Shown one piece after another: positions 61,201-63,837 of a stretch of DNA of 64,000 nt. The DNA comes from Apostichopus parvimensis (lineage: Eukaryota; Echinodermata; Holothuroidea; Aspidochirotida; Stichopodidae): NCBI GenBank assembly GCA_000934455.1, contig KN884788.1:21986-85985 (forward strand), given 5' to 3'. Within the stretch, counting starts at the first letter, position 1; every line of letters starts with the position of its first letter. The notes beneath the pieces are model-generated. The model had not been told where the DNA came from. It made no database searches and saw only the letters and a list, made by a program, of their open reading frames with translations. Position numbers and translations under genes: made by a program.

Positions 61201-63837
61201 CTTTCATTCACTATTACAGTTGTAATGTAAATAATTTGATACAAAATGCTAACTACTATTAGGCAAACCAGATTTATGGTGTGAAGGTGATATCATTGTT
61301 AATGAAGACAGTGATAAAGCGAAGCAAGAAACACTGTCAAGAGTGACTTTTGTCATATTTAATGAATTTCTGATAAAGATCCCCAAAATATAGTCAACTT
61401 TGTGACTTTCTATTTATTAGTTTGTTTATTTTTTCATTTTTCATCAACTGCAGACAACAGCTTTGATCTTCCAGATCGCACCTTCCATTGTGTCAATACC
61501 AGCTGGAAGTTATCCTCCTTCCAATCAACTTCAGATGTCAAAGAGCTAATTTCAGAATTTTTCTTCACTCCAGAGTTTTTAATTAACTCAGAAGGCAAGC
61601 CTTTATTAAATCTTAAAATGATTTATTTTGACATGATGGACATTTTTTAGTAGCAAGAATTCATTCTCAGGAGTAGGCTCTACCTTGCATTATGTTCCCC
61701 ACTCCTCCTTTGTAAAGATTTTTCCTTCATACTAGTTTTGTCAAGTTGACAGAATGATTTGATGTTCTCCTTTGTATGTCTATCTGGGAATTGTTTTTTT
61801 TATTTGAAATTAGCTAGCATTTCCCATTTCTTGCCTCATCCTTCTACCCAGTCATGTTCGAATATGTTATGACAGTTCCCCATTGAAAATGTTATACCCA
61901 TGAAATTGTACAGTAAGTGAGCATTGGAAACAAGTATTTGTTCATTACTTTCATGATGATTAAAAATAACGTTATTTCCACGAATTTCCTGTTCCTTCGC
62001 ATTCCATCGTATACGATGACCACGAAACAAGAAGAAGTGTCTTGATATAACCGCCATCTTGCCTAGTGTTCTCGTTAGTGTGCTTTCAACCTAACATTCA
62101 CCTTCTTACTCGCCCCAGGGTTCAACTACGGCAAGAAACAAAATGGAGAGAAAGTAAACGATGTAGTCCTTCCTCGCTGGGCTAGAGATAACCCTCACCT
62201 CTTCATTGAGATCCACAAGCAGGCCCTGGAGTCTCCTCACGTCTCCCAGCATCTCCATGCATGGATAGACCTGGTCTTTGGTTACAAGCAGACGGGTCAT
62301 GCAGCCGTGGATGCCATCAGCGTTTACCATCCTGCAGTAAGTGGATCATTGATCATGAAGCAATTTAGAGAATGAAATCAAACAGAAACAGACACAAAAT
62401 TACAAAAGGAGAACAAAAATAAAAAGAAGAAGAATATATCATGTATTTTTTGTTTTTTGCATGTCTTGCAAGAAAGATATCGCTGCAGGGCTATGAAAAA
62501 AAGAAGAAAAAAGTTCATTGCAACCGAAGAAAAAGACATGTATGTTGTATGTTCAGGCCCTTGGGGAGTTTTAAGTTCAGTGAAACCAAAGAAAAATACA
62601 TGAATAAAATTCTTTGACTTGTATATTAAGGCCCTTGGGGAGTTTTAAGTTCAGTGCAACCAAAGAAAAAGACATTAATAAAATACTCTGACTTGTATTT
62701 TAAGGACCTTGGGGAGTTTTAAGTTCAGTGAAACCGAAGAAAAAGAAACACTGATTGTTGTCTAGTCAGGTAAACAGTTTATATTACTCTGCTAATATTA
62801 TTCATCTGCTAAGCAGGATTAAGAAGGCAGGATTTGCTAAGTTTGTCCATCTTCCTTATCAGTCAGTCAATGTCCTCTCCTTTCTATTCGCTCGACATTC
62901 CTCTTGCACTCTCATTAAACCGTGAAGTGTACAATCAGTCAGTGTTGACTTTTTCGTCTGTTCGATAGACTTACTTTGGCACAGATACGTCCGCCATCGC
63001 TGATCCAGTCAGAAGGCAGGCGGTGGAGACGATGATCAAGACCTATGGACAAACGCCCAAGCAATTATTCCATGCTCCCCATCCCACACGGCTGGAACTG
63101 GAAGCCATCCCTATCACAGTATCTGCTGCATCCAGTGCTCTGATATCACAGTTTACTAACAAAGCTGTGGGTGGCAAAGCAGGAATCATGATGGGTATCG
63201 AACCTTCCAGAGTGAGTTGCCTAAAATTGTATATGCATTAAGGTGATGGGGGGGGGAGTGGGGTGGGGTGGGAGGTAGGGTAGAGTGGGAGGGGATTTGA
63301 GGGGAGGTGGTGTTGTCTAAGTATGGAGATGTAGAAACAGCAATGGATAAGGAAGTTGCAGAATAGATATAAATCTTTGCTTTGCTCACCCGTCAGATTG
63401 ATGTCATGTTAAAATTTGTCCGCCAGCAATATCATGGATCAATATCTAGAAGCAGTTGAGCAGTTCCCATGATATGAATTATAATTAAATGACTTAGCAG
63501 TCATGATTCTCTAATTCTTCCAGAAGGTTCTAGTATTTATATTCTGGTCCATCAGAATGCATAGAAACCGCACCACTTACTTAGCAGTCATGATTCTCTA
63601 ATACTTCCAGAAGGTTCTAGTATTTTGCTTACAATTCTTCCCTCTAGGAACCGCTGCGCCATATACGAGGAATGCAATGGGGTTCATACGTGGGATCACT
63701 GGCGGCACCGGAGCCCATGGTGAAGTGGCAACAGGGGTACACCACCCCACCATCATCCTTAGTAGCTCTACCAACTGGGAGTGTCTGTGCCTTGTCTAAG
63801 AATCAGTGTCTGTTGGTCATGTTCAGTAAAGACAGAG
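1136..63837 (+). CDS. LYST: LYST orthologue, lysosomal trafficking regulator (BEACH protein); 43 coding exons, 3' end beyond window
   Basis: LYST is a giant cytosolic BEACH-family scaffold that controls the size and fusion/fission of lysosomes and lysosome-related organelles; its loss causes Chediak-Higashi syndrome in mammals. Forty-three exons join without a phase conflict into about 3,360 codons (10,081 coding bases). Approximate domains: N-terminal helical repeats 1-1200, acidic linker 1200-1245, helical repeats to 1400, concanavalin-A-like module 1430-1700, central armadillo/HEAT-like region 1700-2770, PH-like module 2860-2965, BEACH 2970-3270, then the linker to WD40. Blocks that fix the identity against human LYST (recalled, not searched): [83 protein letters not shown]. 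The first ATG (1136) has context AAAATGG and an upstream in-frame stop. The final WD40 repeats (about 300 residues in human) are not in the window. Nearly all introns are GT-AG; intron 40 is GC-AG. Other BEACH proteins (NBEA, WDFY3, LRBA) fit worse because the match extends to the LYST N-terminus. Confidence 0.95.
1241..3928. other. LYST intron 1 with degenerate tandem repeats
   Basis: 1256-1850 holds loosely repeated blocks (ttcagtatgggcatg-like and ggcagggctgcaggaggtac-like). 2644-2722 is a ttgttcatga microsatellite. About 2722-2977 is a two-copy tandem repeat of about 128 bp (tgtggcagatag ... catggccttattctt). No gene is seen. Confidence 0.6.
3929..4020 (+). CDS. LYST: LYST exon 2
   Basis: Acceptor ttttcag at 3928; 92 bp; reads [20 protein letters not shown] and ends in phase 2 before gttggt. 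The last two bases plus the first base of exon 3 give a serine codon. The reading is helical, as expected for the N-terminus. Confidence 0.82.
4643..4826 (+). CDS. LYST: LYST exon 3
   Basis: Reads [19 protein letters not shown] and later [14 protein letters not shown], ending in phase 0 at a strong gtaaga donor. It aligns with the human LYST N-terminal block containing GRGFLLLTKLNSIIDQ. Confidence 0.88.
4827..7400. other. LYST intron 3, nothing recognised
   Basis: AT-rich intron sequence; open frames are short and without protein character. No tRNA, repeat array or element with clear ends was seen. Confidence 0.5.
7401..7491 (+). CDS. LYST: LYST exon 4
   Basis: Acceptor tctatttcag; reads [20 protein letters not shown], matching human ALTCREELLTLLLSLLPL. 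Donor gtaagt at 7492, phase 1. Confidence 0.9.
8881..8917 (+). ncRNA. Hammerhead-ribozyme-like motif (Penelope-like element type)
   Basis: The order is ttgaaga, then a hairpin gatcct-gct-aggatc (8891-8905), then gaaac and gtc. It follows the hammerhead core CUGANGA / stem II / GAAA / GUC, with the first core base as U rather than C. Motifs like this are carried by Penelope-like retroelements. The surrounding sequence is not recognisably an element, so this is probably a relic. I cannot show catalytic competence. Confidence 0.4.
9558..9920. repeat. Diverged tandem repeat with AGGTCA direct repeats
   Basis: About three diverged units share the pattern ccattggtgagt ... gaaatttg ... ggtca. Nuclear-receptor half-sites occur in direct repeat: 9620-9645 (TGGTCA, AGGTCA, AGGTCA, each spaced by four), 9758-9770 (AGGTCA g AGGTCA, a perfect DR1) and 9899-9911 (AGGTCA a AGGTCA, a perfect DR1). 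The sites are seen directly; any regulatory role is inference. Confidence 0.6.
9829..10297. repeat. Block duplicated on the far side of an assembly gap (copy A)
   Basis: 9829-10018 and 10158-10297 recur almost base for base at 10498-10685 and 10684-10825. The middle part (10019-10157) is absent from the second copy. This is most simply an unresolved haplotype or assembly duplication around the gap. Confidence 0.75.
10448..10497. other. Assembly gap (50 N) in LYST intron 4
   Basis: A run of 50 N, a conventional placeholder length. The flanks are duplicated, so the true distance is unknown. Confidence 0.99.
10498..10825. repeat. Block duplicated across the gap (copy B)
   Basis: Near-identical second copy of sequence left of the gap, including a repeat of the DR1 AGGTCA pair at 10570-10582. 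It differs by single bases and small indels (for example atcacagtttc for atcagtttc), as two alleles would. Confidence 0.75.
11047..14015 (+). CDS. LYST: LYST exon 5, 2,969-bp giant exon
   Basis: One uninterrupted exon encoding residues 158-1147, most of the N-terminal alpha-helical repeat region. The acceptor is ttcaag at 11046; the tempting ctcag 16 bases downstream is out of phase. Matching blocks include [47 protein letters not shown] (human YSHFMHHHRDLSGL) and [17 protein letters not shown]. Low-complexity coding runs: a histidine tract from CAT repeats at about 11333-11361, and a Glu/Asp tract from GAG repeats at about 13862-13925. Donor gtgagc at 14016, phase 0. Confidence 0.95.
14662..14811 (+). 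CDS. LYST: LYST exon 6
   Basis: 150 bp, phase 0 at both ends, acceptor tttccacag and donor gtaagg. Reads [20 protein letters not shown] then [11 protein letters not shown], matching human LFEMRDHLSQSKVIE and LLRVALGN. Confidence 0.9.
15533..15925. mobile_element. Palindromic MITE-like element in LYST intron 6
   Basis: Two nested inverted repeats. ttatacaacacc at about 15536 is mirrored by ggtgttgtataa at about 15750. Longer arms of about 75 bp (15760-15835 and 15846-15922) mirror each other through aatgaatggtt, gcaatagtgcaaatatttca and ttgaaagatg. No coding capacity. The class is uncertain; a foldback or hairpin MITE is the simplest reading. Confidence 0.6.
16165..16309 (+). CDS. LYST: LYST exon 7, acidic linker
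   Basis: Encodes an Asp/Glu/Ser-rich segment with [17 protein letters not shown], matching human EEEGYEADSESNPED. The acceptor is a tandem pair: AG at 16163-16164 and again at 16169-16170, six bases apart and both in phase, so isoforms with or without His-Gln are possible. Donor gtatga, phase 1. Confidence 0.9.
16740..16815 (+). other. G-rich tract, possible G-quadruplex
   Basis: Several runs of four or more G within 60 bases on the transcribed-sense strand of intron 7. Similar G-runs occur at about 391-421, 32155-32170, 32310-32325, 38525-38537, 40698-40715, 41152-41175, 43620-43640, 44908-44946, 48374-48398, 55617-55640 and 63247-63290. Confidence 0.45.
18661..18957 (+). CDS. LYST: LYST exon 8
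   Basis: Acceptor tctactgtag; reads [18 protein letters not shown], then a polyserine run from TCC repeats (about 18747-18777), then [16 protein letters not shown] and [16 protein letters not shown]. It matches the human helical block around YPEICMLELNLLS. Donor gtaaga, phase 1. Confidence 0.92.
19010..19330. other. Homopolymer-inflated, low-quality-looking stretch in intron 8
   Basis: Purine-rich, with most bases in short runs (aaaa, ccc, gggg, tttt) unlike the flanks. It resembles a poor consensus or read tail more than biological sequence. The flanking LYST exons are clean. Confidence 0.5.
19790..19902 (+). CDS. LYST: LYST exon 9
   Basis: Reads [20 protein letters not shown] and [15 protein letters not shown], corresponding to human RVLVDLLVSLMSSRTC and LLLRIFLEKSP. 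Acceptor tctttctag, donor gtatat, phase 0 at the end. Confidence 0.9.
20321..20660 (+). CDS. LYST: LYST exon 10, start of ConA-like module
   Basis: Reads [16 protein letters not shown], then [20 protein letters not shown] and [13 protein letters not shown], which match human WHIAPVHLPLLGQNCWPHL and EGFSVSLWFNVE. It then becomes lysine-rich. The frame stays open about 50 bases past the donor aaa|gtaaga at 20661, but the phase-1 join to exon 11 restores homology, so the donor is real. Confidence 0.92.
21383..21728 (+). mobile_element. Non-autonomous hAT-like element, 346 bp
   Basis: Begins CAGGGATGTGCCCA and ends with its exact inverse TGGGCACATCCCTG, 14-bp terminal inverted repeats. Flanks share atcctc (21377-21382 and 21729-21734). 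It has no transposase. The inside is nearly the same as the element at 27864-28356 but lacks about 150 bp. The hAT assignment comes from the CAGGG ends and from the 8-bp target duplications of its relatives. Confidence 0.75.
22244..22403 (+). mobile_element. tRNA-Thr-derived SINE-like unit with tandem tail
   Basis: 22244-22314 folds like a tRNA: A box tagcttagtagg, anticodon loop CTTGTAA (anticodon TGT, Thr) and B box ggtttcatccc, with acceptor ends ggctgga / ttctagcc that pair with wobble. It is followed by three copies of a 31-bp unit (agcctaacctgcaaaccaac plus 11 more) at 22311-22403. Mismatches in the anticodon stem and a changed B box argue for a SINE head or pseudogene rather than a working tRNA. 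Confidence 0.6.
22680..22806 (+). CDS. LYST: LYST exon 11, ConA-like module
   Basis: Reads [20 protein letters not shown], matching human [20 protein letters not shown]. Acceptor attgcag, donor gtaagt, ends in phase 2. It contains no long single ORF line of its own and is found by homology plus splice phase. Confidence 0.92.
23028..23505. repeat. Two-copy tandem duplication of about 240 bp in intron 11
   Basis: Both copies carry gggtcatggatagcacta, ttgttgttca, tgtccccatattgatat and gggaatatccatgaaaatg in the same order, diverged by scattered substitutions. No gene content. Confidence 0.75.
23985..24111 (+). CDS. LYST: LYST exon 12, ConA-like module
   Basis: Reads [13 protein letters not shown] and then [16 protein letters not shown], matching human LPSKWQHLVLTYLQQ. 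Acceptor tattcatag, donor gtaact, phase 0. Confidence 0.92.
24547..24721 (+). CDS. LYST: LYST exon 13, ConA-like module
   Basis: Reads [19 protein letters not shown] and [19 protein letters not shown] then [10 protein letters not shown], matching human ISIWVSGQRKPDVTLDF, CMIGHC and LGNLLLFN. Acceptor ccaacag, donor gtaagt, phase 1. Confidence 0.93.
25232..25425 (+). CDS. LYST: LYST exon 14, end of ConA-like module
   Basis: Reads [19 protein letters not shown], matching human EAFYLYACGPNHTSVMPC. It ends [11 protein letters not shown] before gtaagg, phase 0. Confidence 0.92.
25973..26205. other. Second homopolymer-inflated stretch, intron 14
   Basis: A-rich with many runs of four to seven A between short C and G runs, much like 19010-19330. 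Probably poor consensus. Confidence 0.4.
26417..26668 (+). CDS. LYST: LYST exon 15
   Basis: Phase 0 at both ends. Reads [18 protein letters not shown] and ends [20 protein letters not shown], matching human IESLSVVYTTYCPAQ and GILHEIGGTGIFVFLFAR. Acceptor ctttttag, donor gtaagg. Confidence 0.93.
27074..27247 (+). CDS. LYST: LYST exon 16
   Basis: Reads [20 protein letters not shown] and [19 protein letters not shown], matching human VVELSSCEETQALALRVIL and QVLIKQKCIVGFYILK. The donor gtgtga is non-ideal. Phase 0 at both ends. Confidence 0.92.
27864..28356 (+). mobile_element. Non-autonomous hAT-like element, 493 bp, next to exon 17
   Basis: Starts CAGGGTAGTGCCCAGG and ends TGGGCACATCCCTG. 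It is flanked by tatatata on both sides, which fits an 8-bp target duplication but lies in a TA run on the left. The body is highly similar to 21383-21728, with an extra internal block at about 28080-28240. It ends 29 bases before exon 17, so it may supply part of the splice acceptor context. Confidence 0.75.
28386..28667 (+). CDS. LYST: LYST exon 17
   Basis: Reads [32 protein letters not shown] and [17 protein letters not shown], matching human LLEGCCGEDIIYMN, LLLDWKIWSKAEQGVW and LIRADHHQQMFNIKQLL. The acceptor lies only 29 bases after the end of a hAT-like element. The donor gttcgt is weak. Confidence 0.93.
28690..28860. other. Third homopolymer-inflated stretch, intron 17
   Basis: A-rich with doubled and tripled bases (aaaaaatgcaaaaaaaatc and similar), as in introns 8 and 14. 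It begins right after the weak donor of exon 17. Confidence 0.35.
29214..29421 (+). CDS. LYST: LYST exon 18
   Basis: Reads [19 protein letters not shown] and [20 protein letters not shown] then FYFNQH, matching human SFVKIIAEVLGSPPD and FNFLLAVHPPTNTYVCH. Acceptor ttttcatag, donor gtaagt, phase 1. Confidence 0.94.
29481..29496. repeat. Perfect 16-bp palindrome
   Basis: ggtcaccatggtgacc reads the same on both strands. Related halves recur through intron 18 and inside the nearby 59-bp repeat unit (ggtgaccatggtg). Confidence 0.7.
29778..30050. repeat. 59-bp minisatellite, about five copies, ending near exon 19
   Basis: The unit contains ggtgaccatggtgtcgccag and cagtatctgtctgatgcc. Five copies, one of them missing about 12 bases. 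The last ends about 20 bases before the exon 19 acceptor. Confidence 0.85.
30071..30322 (+). CDS. LYST: LYST exon 19, low-complexity linker
   Basis: Encodes an Asp/Ser-rich linker ([19 protein letters not shown] and later [16 protein letters not shown]) in place of the long human Ser-rich linker. The frame is open for another 125 bases, but the phase-1 donor gtaatg at 30323 joins cleanly to exon 20. Conservation is weak, so the exact donor is less sure. The acceptor sits directly after a 59-bp repeat array. Confidence 0.82.
30560..31110. other. LYST intron 19 segment with promoter-like boxes
   Basis: ccccgccc (about 30607) and ccaatca (about 30629) lie 15 bases apart, like an Sp1 GC box and a CCAAT box. 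They are followed by moderately long open frames on both strands (30660-30992) that I do not recognise. It may be a decayed mobile element with its own promoter. Confidence 0.3.
31801..32090 (+). CDS. LYST: LYST exon 20
   Basis: Reads [19 protein letters not shown] and [20 protein letters not shown] then IRTSVVK, matching human CGLYELLSGVLLILP and MDKLIQADTLLVLVNH. Acceptor cttctgcag, donor gtgcga, phase 0 at the end. Confidence 0.92.
32762..32931 (+). CDS. LYST: LYST exon 21
   Basis: Reads [20 protein letters not shown] and [20 protein letters not shown], matching human LLDAYFARASKEQKDKFLK and RGFSLLANQLYLHRGTQEL. Acceptor tttcattcag, donor gtaagg, phase 2. Confidence 0.94.
33033..33292. 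repeat. Inverted repeat, arms of about 50 bp
   Basis: The left arm (33033-33085, with cacacacagtactgaagac and atgacatcatcaa) is mirrored by the right arm (33240-33292, with ttgatgatgtcat and gtcttcagctttgtgtgtgg). A diverged relative (gactgaagacttgaacctga then atgacatcattgagcc) lies at 10199-10245 and its copy near 10730. Confidence 0.6.
33329..34509. repeat. 51-bp minisatellite, about 20 copies, in LYST intron 21
   Basis: The unit includes aaattaccagctgattgcac and cagttttcatatgaa. The period is 51 bases (17 codons), so long stretches stay open in frame (33895-34401 gives repeats of [17 protein letters not shown]). It lies wholly inside an intron and shows no start context or splice signals, so I read it as a minisatellite and not a gene. 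Confidence 0.88.
34751..34880 (+). CDS. LYST: LYST exon 22
   Basis: Reads [20 protein letters not shown] and [14 protein letters not shown], matching human FDLEDVRNMGLFQKWSVIP and GLIETSLYDNILLH. Acceptor tatttcag, donor gtcagt, phase 0 at the end. Confidence 0.92.
35232..35330. repeat. (AAT)n followed by a common dispersed-repeat tail
   Basis: aataataataataataact leads into aagatttataatgcgctaa and gtggtcaaaagtgccatac. This resembles a widespread animal repeat with the theme tttatagcgc ... gctcaaagcgc. The family is not certain. Confidence 0.35.
35300..35757 (-). pseudogene. Possible minus-strand coding relic in LYST intron 22
   Basis: Two overlapping minus-strand frames contain protein-like stretches: [20 protein letters not shown] with [14 protein letters not shown] in one, and [20 protein letters not shown] with [19 protein letters not shown] in the other. 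The composition is unlike random intron translation, and the change of frame between them suggests a decayed gene fragment or exons of a minus-strand gene. I do not recognise the family. The ORFs may also be chance. Confidence 0.25.
35761..35942 (+). CDS. LYST: LYST exon 23
   Basis: Reads [20 protein letters not shown] and [18 protein letters not shown], matching human KVADMLLDNGLLYVL and ACDIQQLFIAV. Donor gtgagc falls inside what would read as a stop codon, so the phase-2 split codon (ta plus t) becomes Tyr. Confidence 0.92.
37333..37520 (+). CDS. Candidate two-exon 5' coding segment inside LYST intron 23
   Basis: Two short exons read in one frame: 37333-37365 ([11 protein letters not shown], donor gtatca) and 37449-37520 ([18 protein letters not shown] then SHQKIP, donor gtaagt), with an 83-bp intron ending tttttcag. 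The 35 residues resemble a start region and could be a mitochondrial presequence. The preceding 200 bases have more CpG than the surroundings. The final donor is phase 0. It cannot splice in frame to LYST exon 24, which needs phase 2, but it could reach phase-0 exons such as exon 29. It may be the 5' end of a nested gene, an alternative LYST start, or a captured exon pair. I do not recognise the protein. Confidence 0.4.
37650..37735 (+). CDS. LYST: LYST exon 24
   Basis: 86 bp. Reads [20 protein letters not shown] then EERFRIKY, matching human QYFRVIEDLIVMLGYL. Acceptor ttcttctag, donor gtaaga, phase 1. Confidence 0.92.
37760..37795. repeat. TG dinucleotide repeat
   Basis: Microsatellite ctgtctgtgtgtgtgtgtgt, about 12 units, shortly after exon 24. 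A similar one lies at 9481-9498. Confidence 0.8.
39298..39453 (+). CDS. LYST: LYST exon 25
   Basis: Reads [19 protein letters not shown], matching human LQLRVLQAAMEFIRTT, and ends NRTKTYA in phase 1. The donor gtcggg is weak, and the next intron is 2.8 kb, so alternative splicing here would not be surprising. Confidence 0.88.
40200..40264. repeat. AAAT-type microsatellite
   Basis: Imperfect taaa/aaat repeats in intron 25, clean over 40243-40264. Confidence 0.7.
40886..41209. mobile_element. hAT-like non-autonomous element in intron 25
   Basis: Left end cagggggggcagatccagga-like, right end gtgtgaatctgcacctg. Read in reverse, the right end gives CAGGTGCAGATTCA, matching the left with a few changes. 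It is G- and C-rich inside, with no open reading frame. A clean target duplication is not visible. Confidence 0.5.
42292..42414 (+). CDS. LYST: LYST exon 26
   Basis: Reads [20 protein letters not shown], similar to human VVQKRKSIAGPRKFP; phase 1 at both ends. Acceptor cttcacag, donor gtataa. Confidence 0.87.
42747..42899 (+). CDS. LYST: LYST exon 27
   Basis: Reads [20 protein letters not shown] and [20 protein letters not shown], matching human ANDELHVMMQRRMSQENPS and TETELAQRLQRLTVLAVNRI. Phase 1 at both ends; exons 26 and 27 could each be skipped without shifting the frame. Confidence 0.92.
42994..43145. repeat. Short tandem duplication in intron 27
   Basis: atgtgaagtccatacctagg occurs twice, about 57 bases apart, with similar flanks (tatcaacat / tttcaacat). 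Confidence 0.6.
43484..43587 (+). CDS. LYST: LYST exon 28
   Basis: Reads [20 protein letters not shown], matching human FNPFQKEIFTYLVEGFKVS. Acceptor ttcatccag, donor gtaagt, phase 0 at the end. Confidence 0.9.
44478..44678 (+). CDS. LYST: LYST exon 29
   Basis: Reads [20 protein letters not shown] and [19 protein letters not shown], matching human ILWSCKETFRMQLGRLLVH and IFEIVHEPNHQEILRDCL. Phase 0 at both ends, donor gtatat. Confidence 0.93.
45127..45487. repeat. 186-bp tandem duplication before exon 30
   Basis: Two copies, starting at ctgttgccagaaatgtccat (45135 and 45321), differ at few positions, which implies a recent duplication. The second copy runs directly into the long T-rich tract of the exon 30 acceptor. 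Confidence 0.85.
45575..45745 (+). CDS. LYST: LYST exon 30
   Basis: Reads [20 protein letters not shown] and [18 protein letters not shown], matching human LVLYLSELIHNHQGELTEE and LLMNALKLCGHKCIPP. The acceptor follows a very long T-rich tract. Donor gaa|gtaaat, phase 0. Confidence 0.92.
46139..47016. mobile_element. hAT-like non-autonomous element, 878 bp, with 8-bp target duplication
   Basis: Left end CAGTGACGTAACCAGG, right end inverse CAGGGACGTAGCCAGG. Flanks ttaaacac (46131-46138) and ttaaaaac (47017-47024) match at seven of eight bases, as for hAT. The subterminal ggggaggggtctaagg and cccctttgaga are shared with the elements at 21383 and 27864, so they form one broad family. No transposase is seen. 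Confidence 0.8.
47731..47871 (+). CDS. LYST: LYST exon 31
   Basis: Reads [20 protein letters not shown] then [19 protein letters not shown], a charged helix matching human IKEEQKKYETEEGVNKAAW. Phase 0 at both ends, donor gtaagt. The following 5.6-kb intron hosts the antisense GPCR gene. Confidence 0.92.
49155..49267. repeat. Inverted pair of hammerhead-like motifs in intron 31
   Basis: Arms 49155-49200 and 49223-49267 are inverted copies of aagaagatcttgctaggatc-aaa-tgtcaggcc, with a loop of about 22 bases. The motif is the same one seen at 8881-8917, so these are fragments of one element family placed head to head. Confidence 0.6.
50515..50770. repeat. Two-copy 120-bp tandem repeat downstream of the GPCR
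   Basis: Two units starting tgtgcatgcatgtgttacaa (50521 and 50641) and ending tgatttcttttattgagata. This lies just past the 3' end of the antisense GPCR and could fall in its 3' UTR. Confidence 0.75.
50868..51911 (-). CDS. Intronless class A (rhodopsin-family) GPCR, nested antisense in LYST intron 31
   Basis: A 347-residue seven-transmembrane receptor with no introns; ligand unknown. Approximate membrane segments: TM1 37-57 (Asn51), TM2 69-91 (Leu-x3-Asp80), TM3 100-134 ending in the G-protein-coupling motif DRY (132-134), TM4 152-172, TM5 208-236, TM6 261-288, TM7 297-319 with NPIVY (313-317). N-x-S/T sites in likely extracellular parts are Asn14 and Asn194. Oddities: there is no Cys 25 residues before the DRY Arg (position 108 is His), although a Cys is present in the second outer loop (188), so the usual disulfide seems absent. 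TM4 lacks the usual Trp and TM6 the usual Pro. The start codon has purine at -3 and G at +4. The family looks like the lineage-expanded, single-exon receptors of echinoderms and their relatives. It is an intact ORF inside a 5.6-kb intron, on the strand opposite LYST. Confidence 0.85.
   Translation of the reverse strand: MEDTDISYDYSEFNNSYYFESFCDHFQHGLSEDHVPSTFYAIIAAIAIFSNCLFLITMRKQSSLRKTSLSVYLMTLSFVDICLPVCDLTSSFQFLLLQVMGVYVSALHAFFFFARFTFQVLSEILIIAISLDRYLAVHKPIQTAIASGNGYKLRCVAVTICLISCGNTFYYITRETLIIISAEEWFTCQFGSQNVTFKYDTYASLFNIETNLLFYILFITDIITMIISLSLTVMTYRKLNTALTVGQVHGTNNLKVQRNLTKMAVINTFIFFTCVFLYDLHYILFIEYIYLGQYSPIIYRVINSFPLINSGVNPIVYNIFGTRYRKAFLHTLFCFVSKRGNNATIKN
51912..53453. other. GPCR upstream side of intron 31
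   Basis: AT-rich sequence upstream of the GPCR on its strand, so any GPCR promoter would lie here. No clear core promoter element or further exon is seen. Confidence 0.4.
53454..53578 (+). CDS. LYST: LYST exon 32
   Basis: Reads [20 protein letters not shown] and [17 protein letters not shown], matching human SLSQGNERKKVIQHIRG and SASRHWQELIQQLTHDR. Acceptor atcttgtag, donor gtaaaa, phase 2. Confidence 0.94.
54507..54755 (+). CDS. LYST: LYST exon 33, start of PH-BEACH region
   Basis: Reads [20 protein letters not shown] then [16 protein letters not shown] and [10 protein letters not shown], nearly collinear with human [20 protein letters not shown]. Acceptor attcaag at 54506; the next AG, two bases on, is out of phase. 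Donor gtacgt, phase 2. Confidence 0.96.
55514..55575 (+). CDS. LYST: LYST exon 34, PH-like module
   Basis: 62 bp. Reads [20 protein letters not shown], matching human NRRCISVAPSRETAGELLL. Acceptor ttttcag, donor gtaagt, phase 1. Confidence 0.92.
55739..55788. other. Assembly gap (50 N) in LYST intron 34
   Basis: A run of 50 N. The flanking LYST exons 34 and 35 join in phase, so no coding sequence needs to be missing here. Confidence 0.99.
56040..56098 (+). CDS. LYST: LYST exon 35, PH-like module
   Basis: 59 bp, the smallest exon here. Reads [20 protein letters not shown], matching human KCGMYFVEDNASD. Acceptor tttctttag, donor gtatgt, phase 0. Confidence 0.92.
57562..57702 (+). CDS. LYST: LYST exon 36, PH-like module
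   Basis: Reads [20 protein letters not shown] and [20 protein letters not shown], matching human SFSWTYEEIKEVHKRWWQL. Phase 0 at both ends, donor gtaagt. Confidence 0.96.
58851..59095 (+). CDS. LYST: LYST exon 37, start of BEACH domain
   Basis: Reads [20 protein letters not shown] and [20 protein letters not shown], the diagnostic opening of a BEACH domain. Acceptor tgtattag, donor gttggt, phase 2. Confidence 0.97.
59461..59640. repeat. 61-bp tandem repeat, three copies, abutting exon 38
   Basis: Copies start at 59461, 59522 and 59583 (tgtaccgt ... tattacttcctttgacat) and are almost identical. The last runs into attttcag, so the pyrimidine tract of the exon 38 acceptor lies at the repeat edge. 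Confidence 0.9.
59649..59715 (+). CDS. LYST: LYST exon 38, BEACH domain
   Basis: 67 bp. Reads [20 protein letters not shown], matching human NLSKPIAVQYKEKEDRYVD. The acceptor tract lies just after the end of a 61-bp tandem repeat. Confidence 0.95.
60430..60586 (+). CDS. LYST: LYST exon 39, BEACH domain
   Basis: Reads [20 protein letters not shown] and [14 protein letters not shown], the HYGSHYSN and PPFT signatures of BEACH. Donor gtaact, phase 1. A 30-bp minisatellite starts within a few bases of the donor. Confidence 0.97.
60597..61187. repeat. 30-bp minisatellite, about 20 copies, in intron 39
   Basis: Unit gtaatgctgtctatatcgag plus acttaacccc. The 30-base period keeps frames open on both strands (60872-61192 plus, 60862-61077 minus), which is a by-product of the period. 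It starts about 10 bases after the donor of exon 39. Confidence 0.92.
61454..61594 (+). CDS. LYST: LYST exon 40, BEACH domain, GC donor
   Basis: Reads [20 protein letters not shown] and [20 protein letters not shown]. The family motif LIPEFF reads LISEFF here (tca for cca). The exon must end gaa|g to join exon 41, where the intron begins GCAAGC, so this is a GC-AG intron; no GT lies nearby. Confidence 0.95.
62119..62336 (+). CDS. LYST: LYST exon 41, BEACH domain
   Basis: Reads [40 protein letters not shown] and [18 protein letters not shown], matching human DFGVRQNGERVNHVNLPPW and [18 protein letters not shown]. Acceptor cgccccag, donor gtaagt, phase 0. Confidence 0.97.
62513..62752. repeat. 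74-bp tandem repeat, about three copies, in intron 41
   Basis: Repeated block cttggggagttttaagttca followed by gtgaaaccaaagaaaaa. Units begin at about 62560, 62634 and 62708. Confidence 0.8.
62969..63211 (+). CDS. LYST: LYST exon 42, end of BEACH domain
   Basis: Reads [20 protein letters not shown] and [19 protein letters not shown], matching human [20 protein letters not shown]. The second half ([20 protein letters not shown]) diverges from human. Phase 0 at both ends, donor gtgagt. Confidence 0.96.
63490..63625. repeat. Partial tandem duplication before exon 43
   Basis: acttagcagtcatgattctc and ttccagaaggttctagtatt occur twice, about 87 bases apart. Each copy carries a cttccag that could act as a decoy acceptor upstream of the true one at 63647. 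Confidence 0.7.
63648..63837 (+). CDS. LYST: LYST exon 43, linker to WD40
   Basis: Reads [20 protein letters not shown] and [20 protein letters not shown], matching human [20 protein letters not shown] and LQALPTRAICGLSRNFCLL. Donor gtaaga at 63838, phase 1. Further exons for the WD40 repeats must lie to the right of the window. Confidence 0.95.
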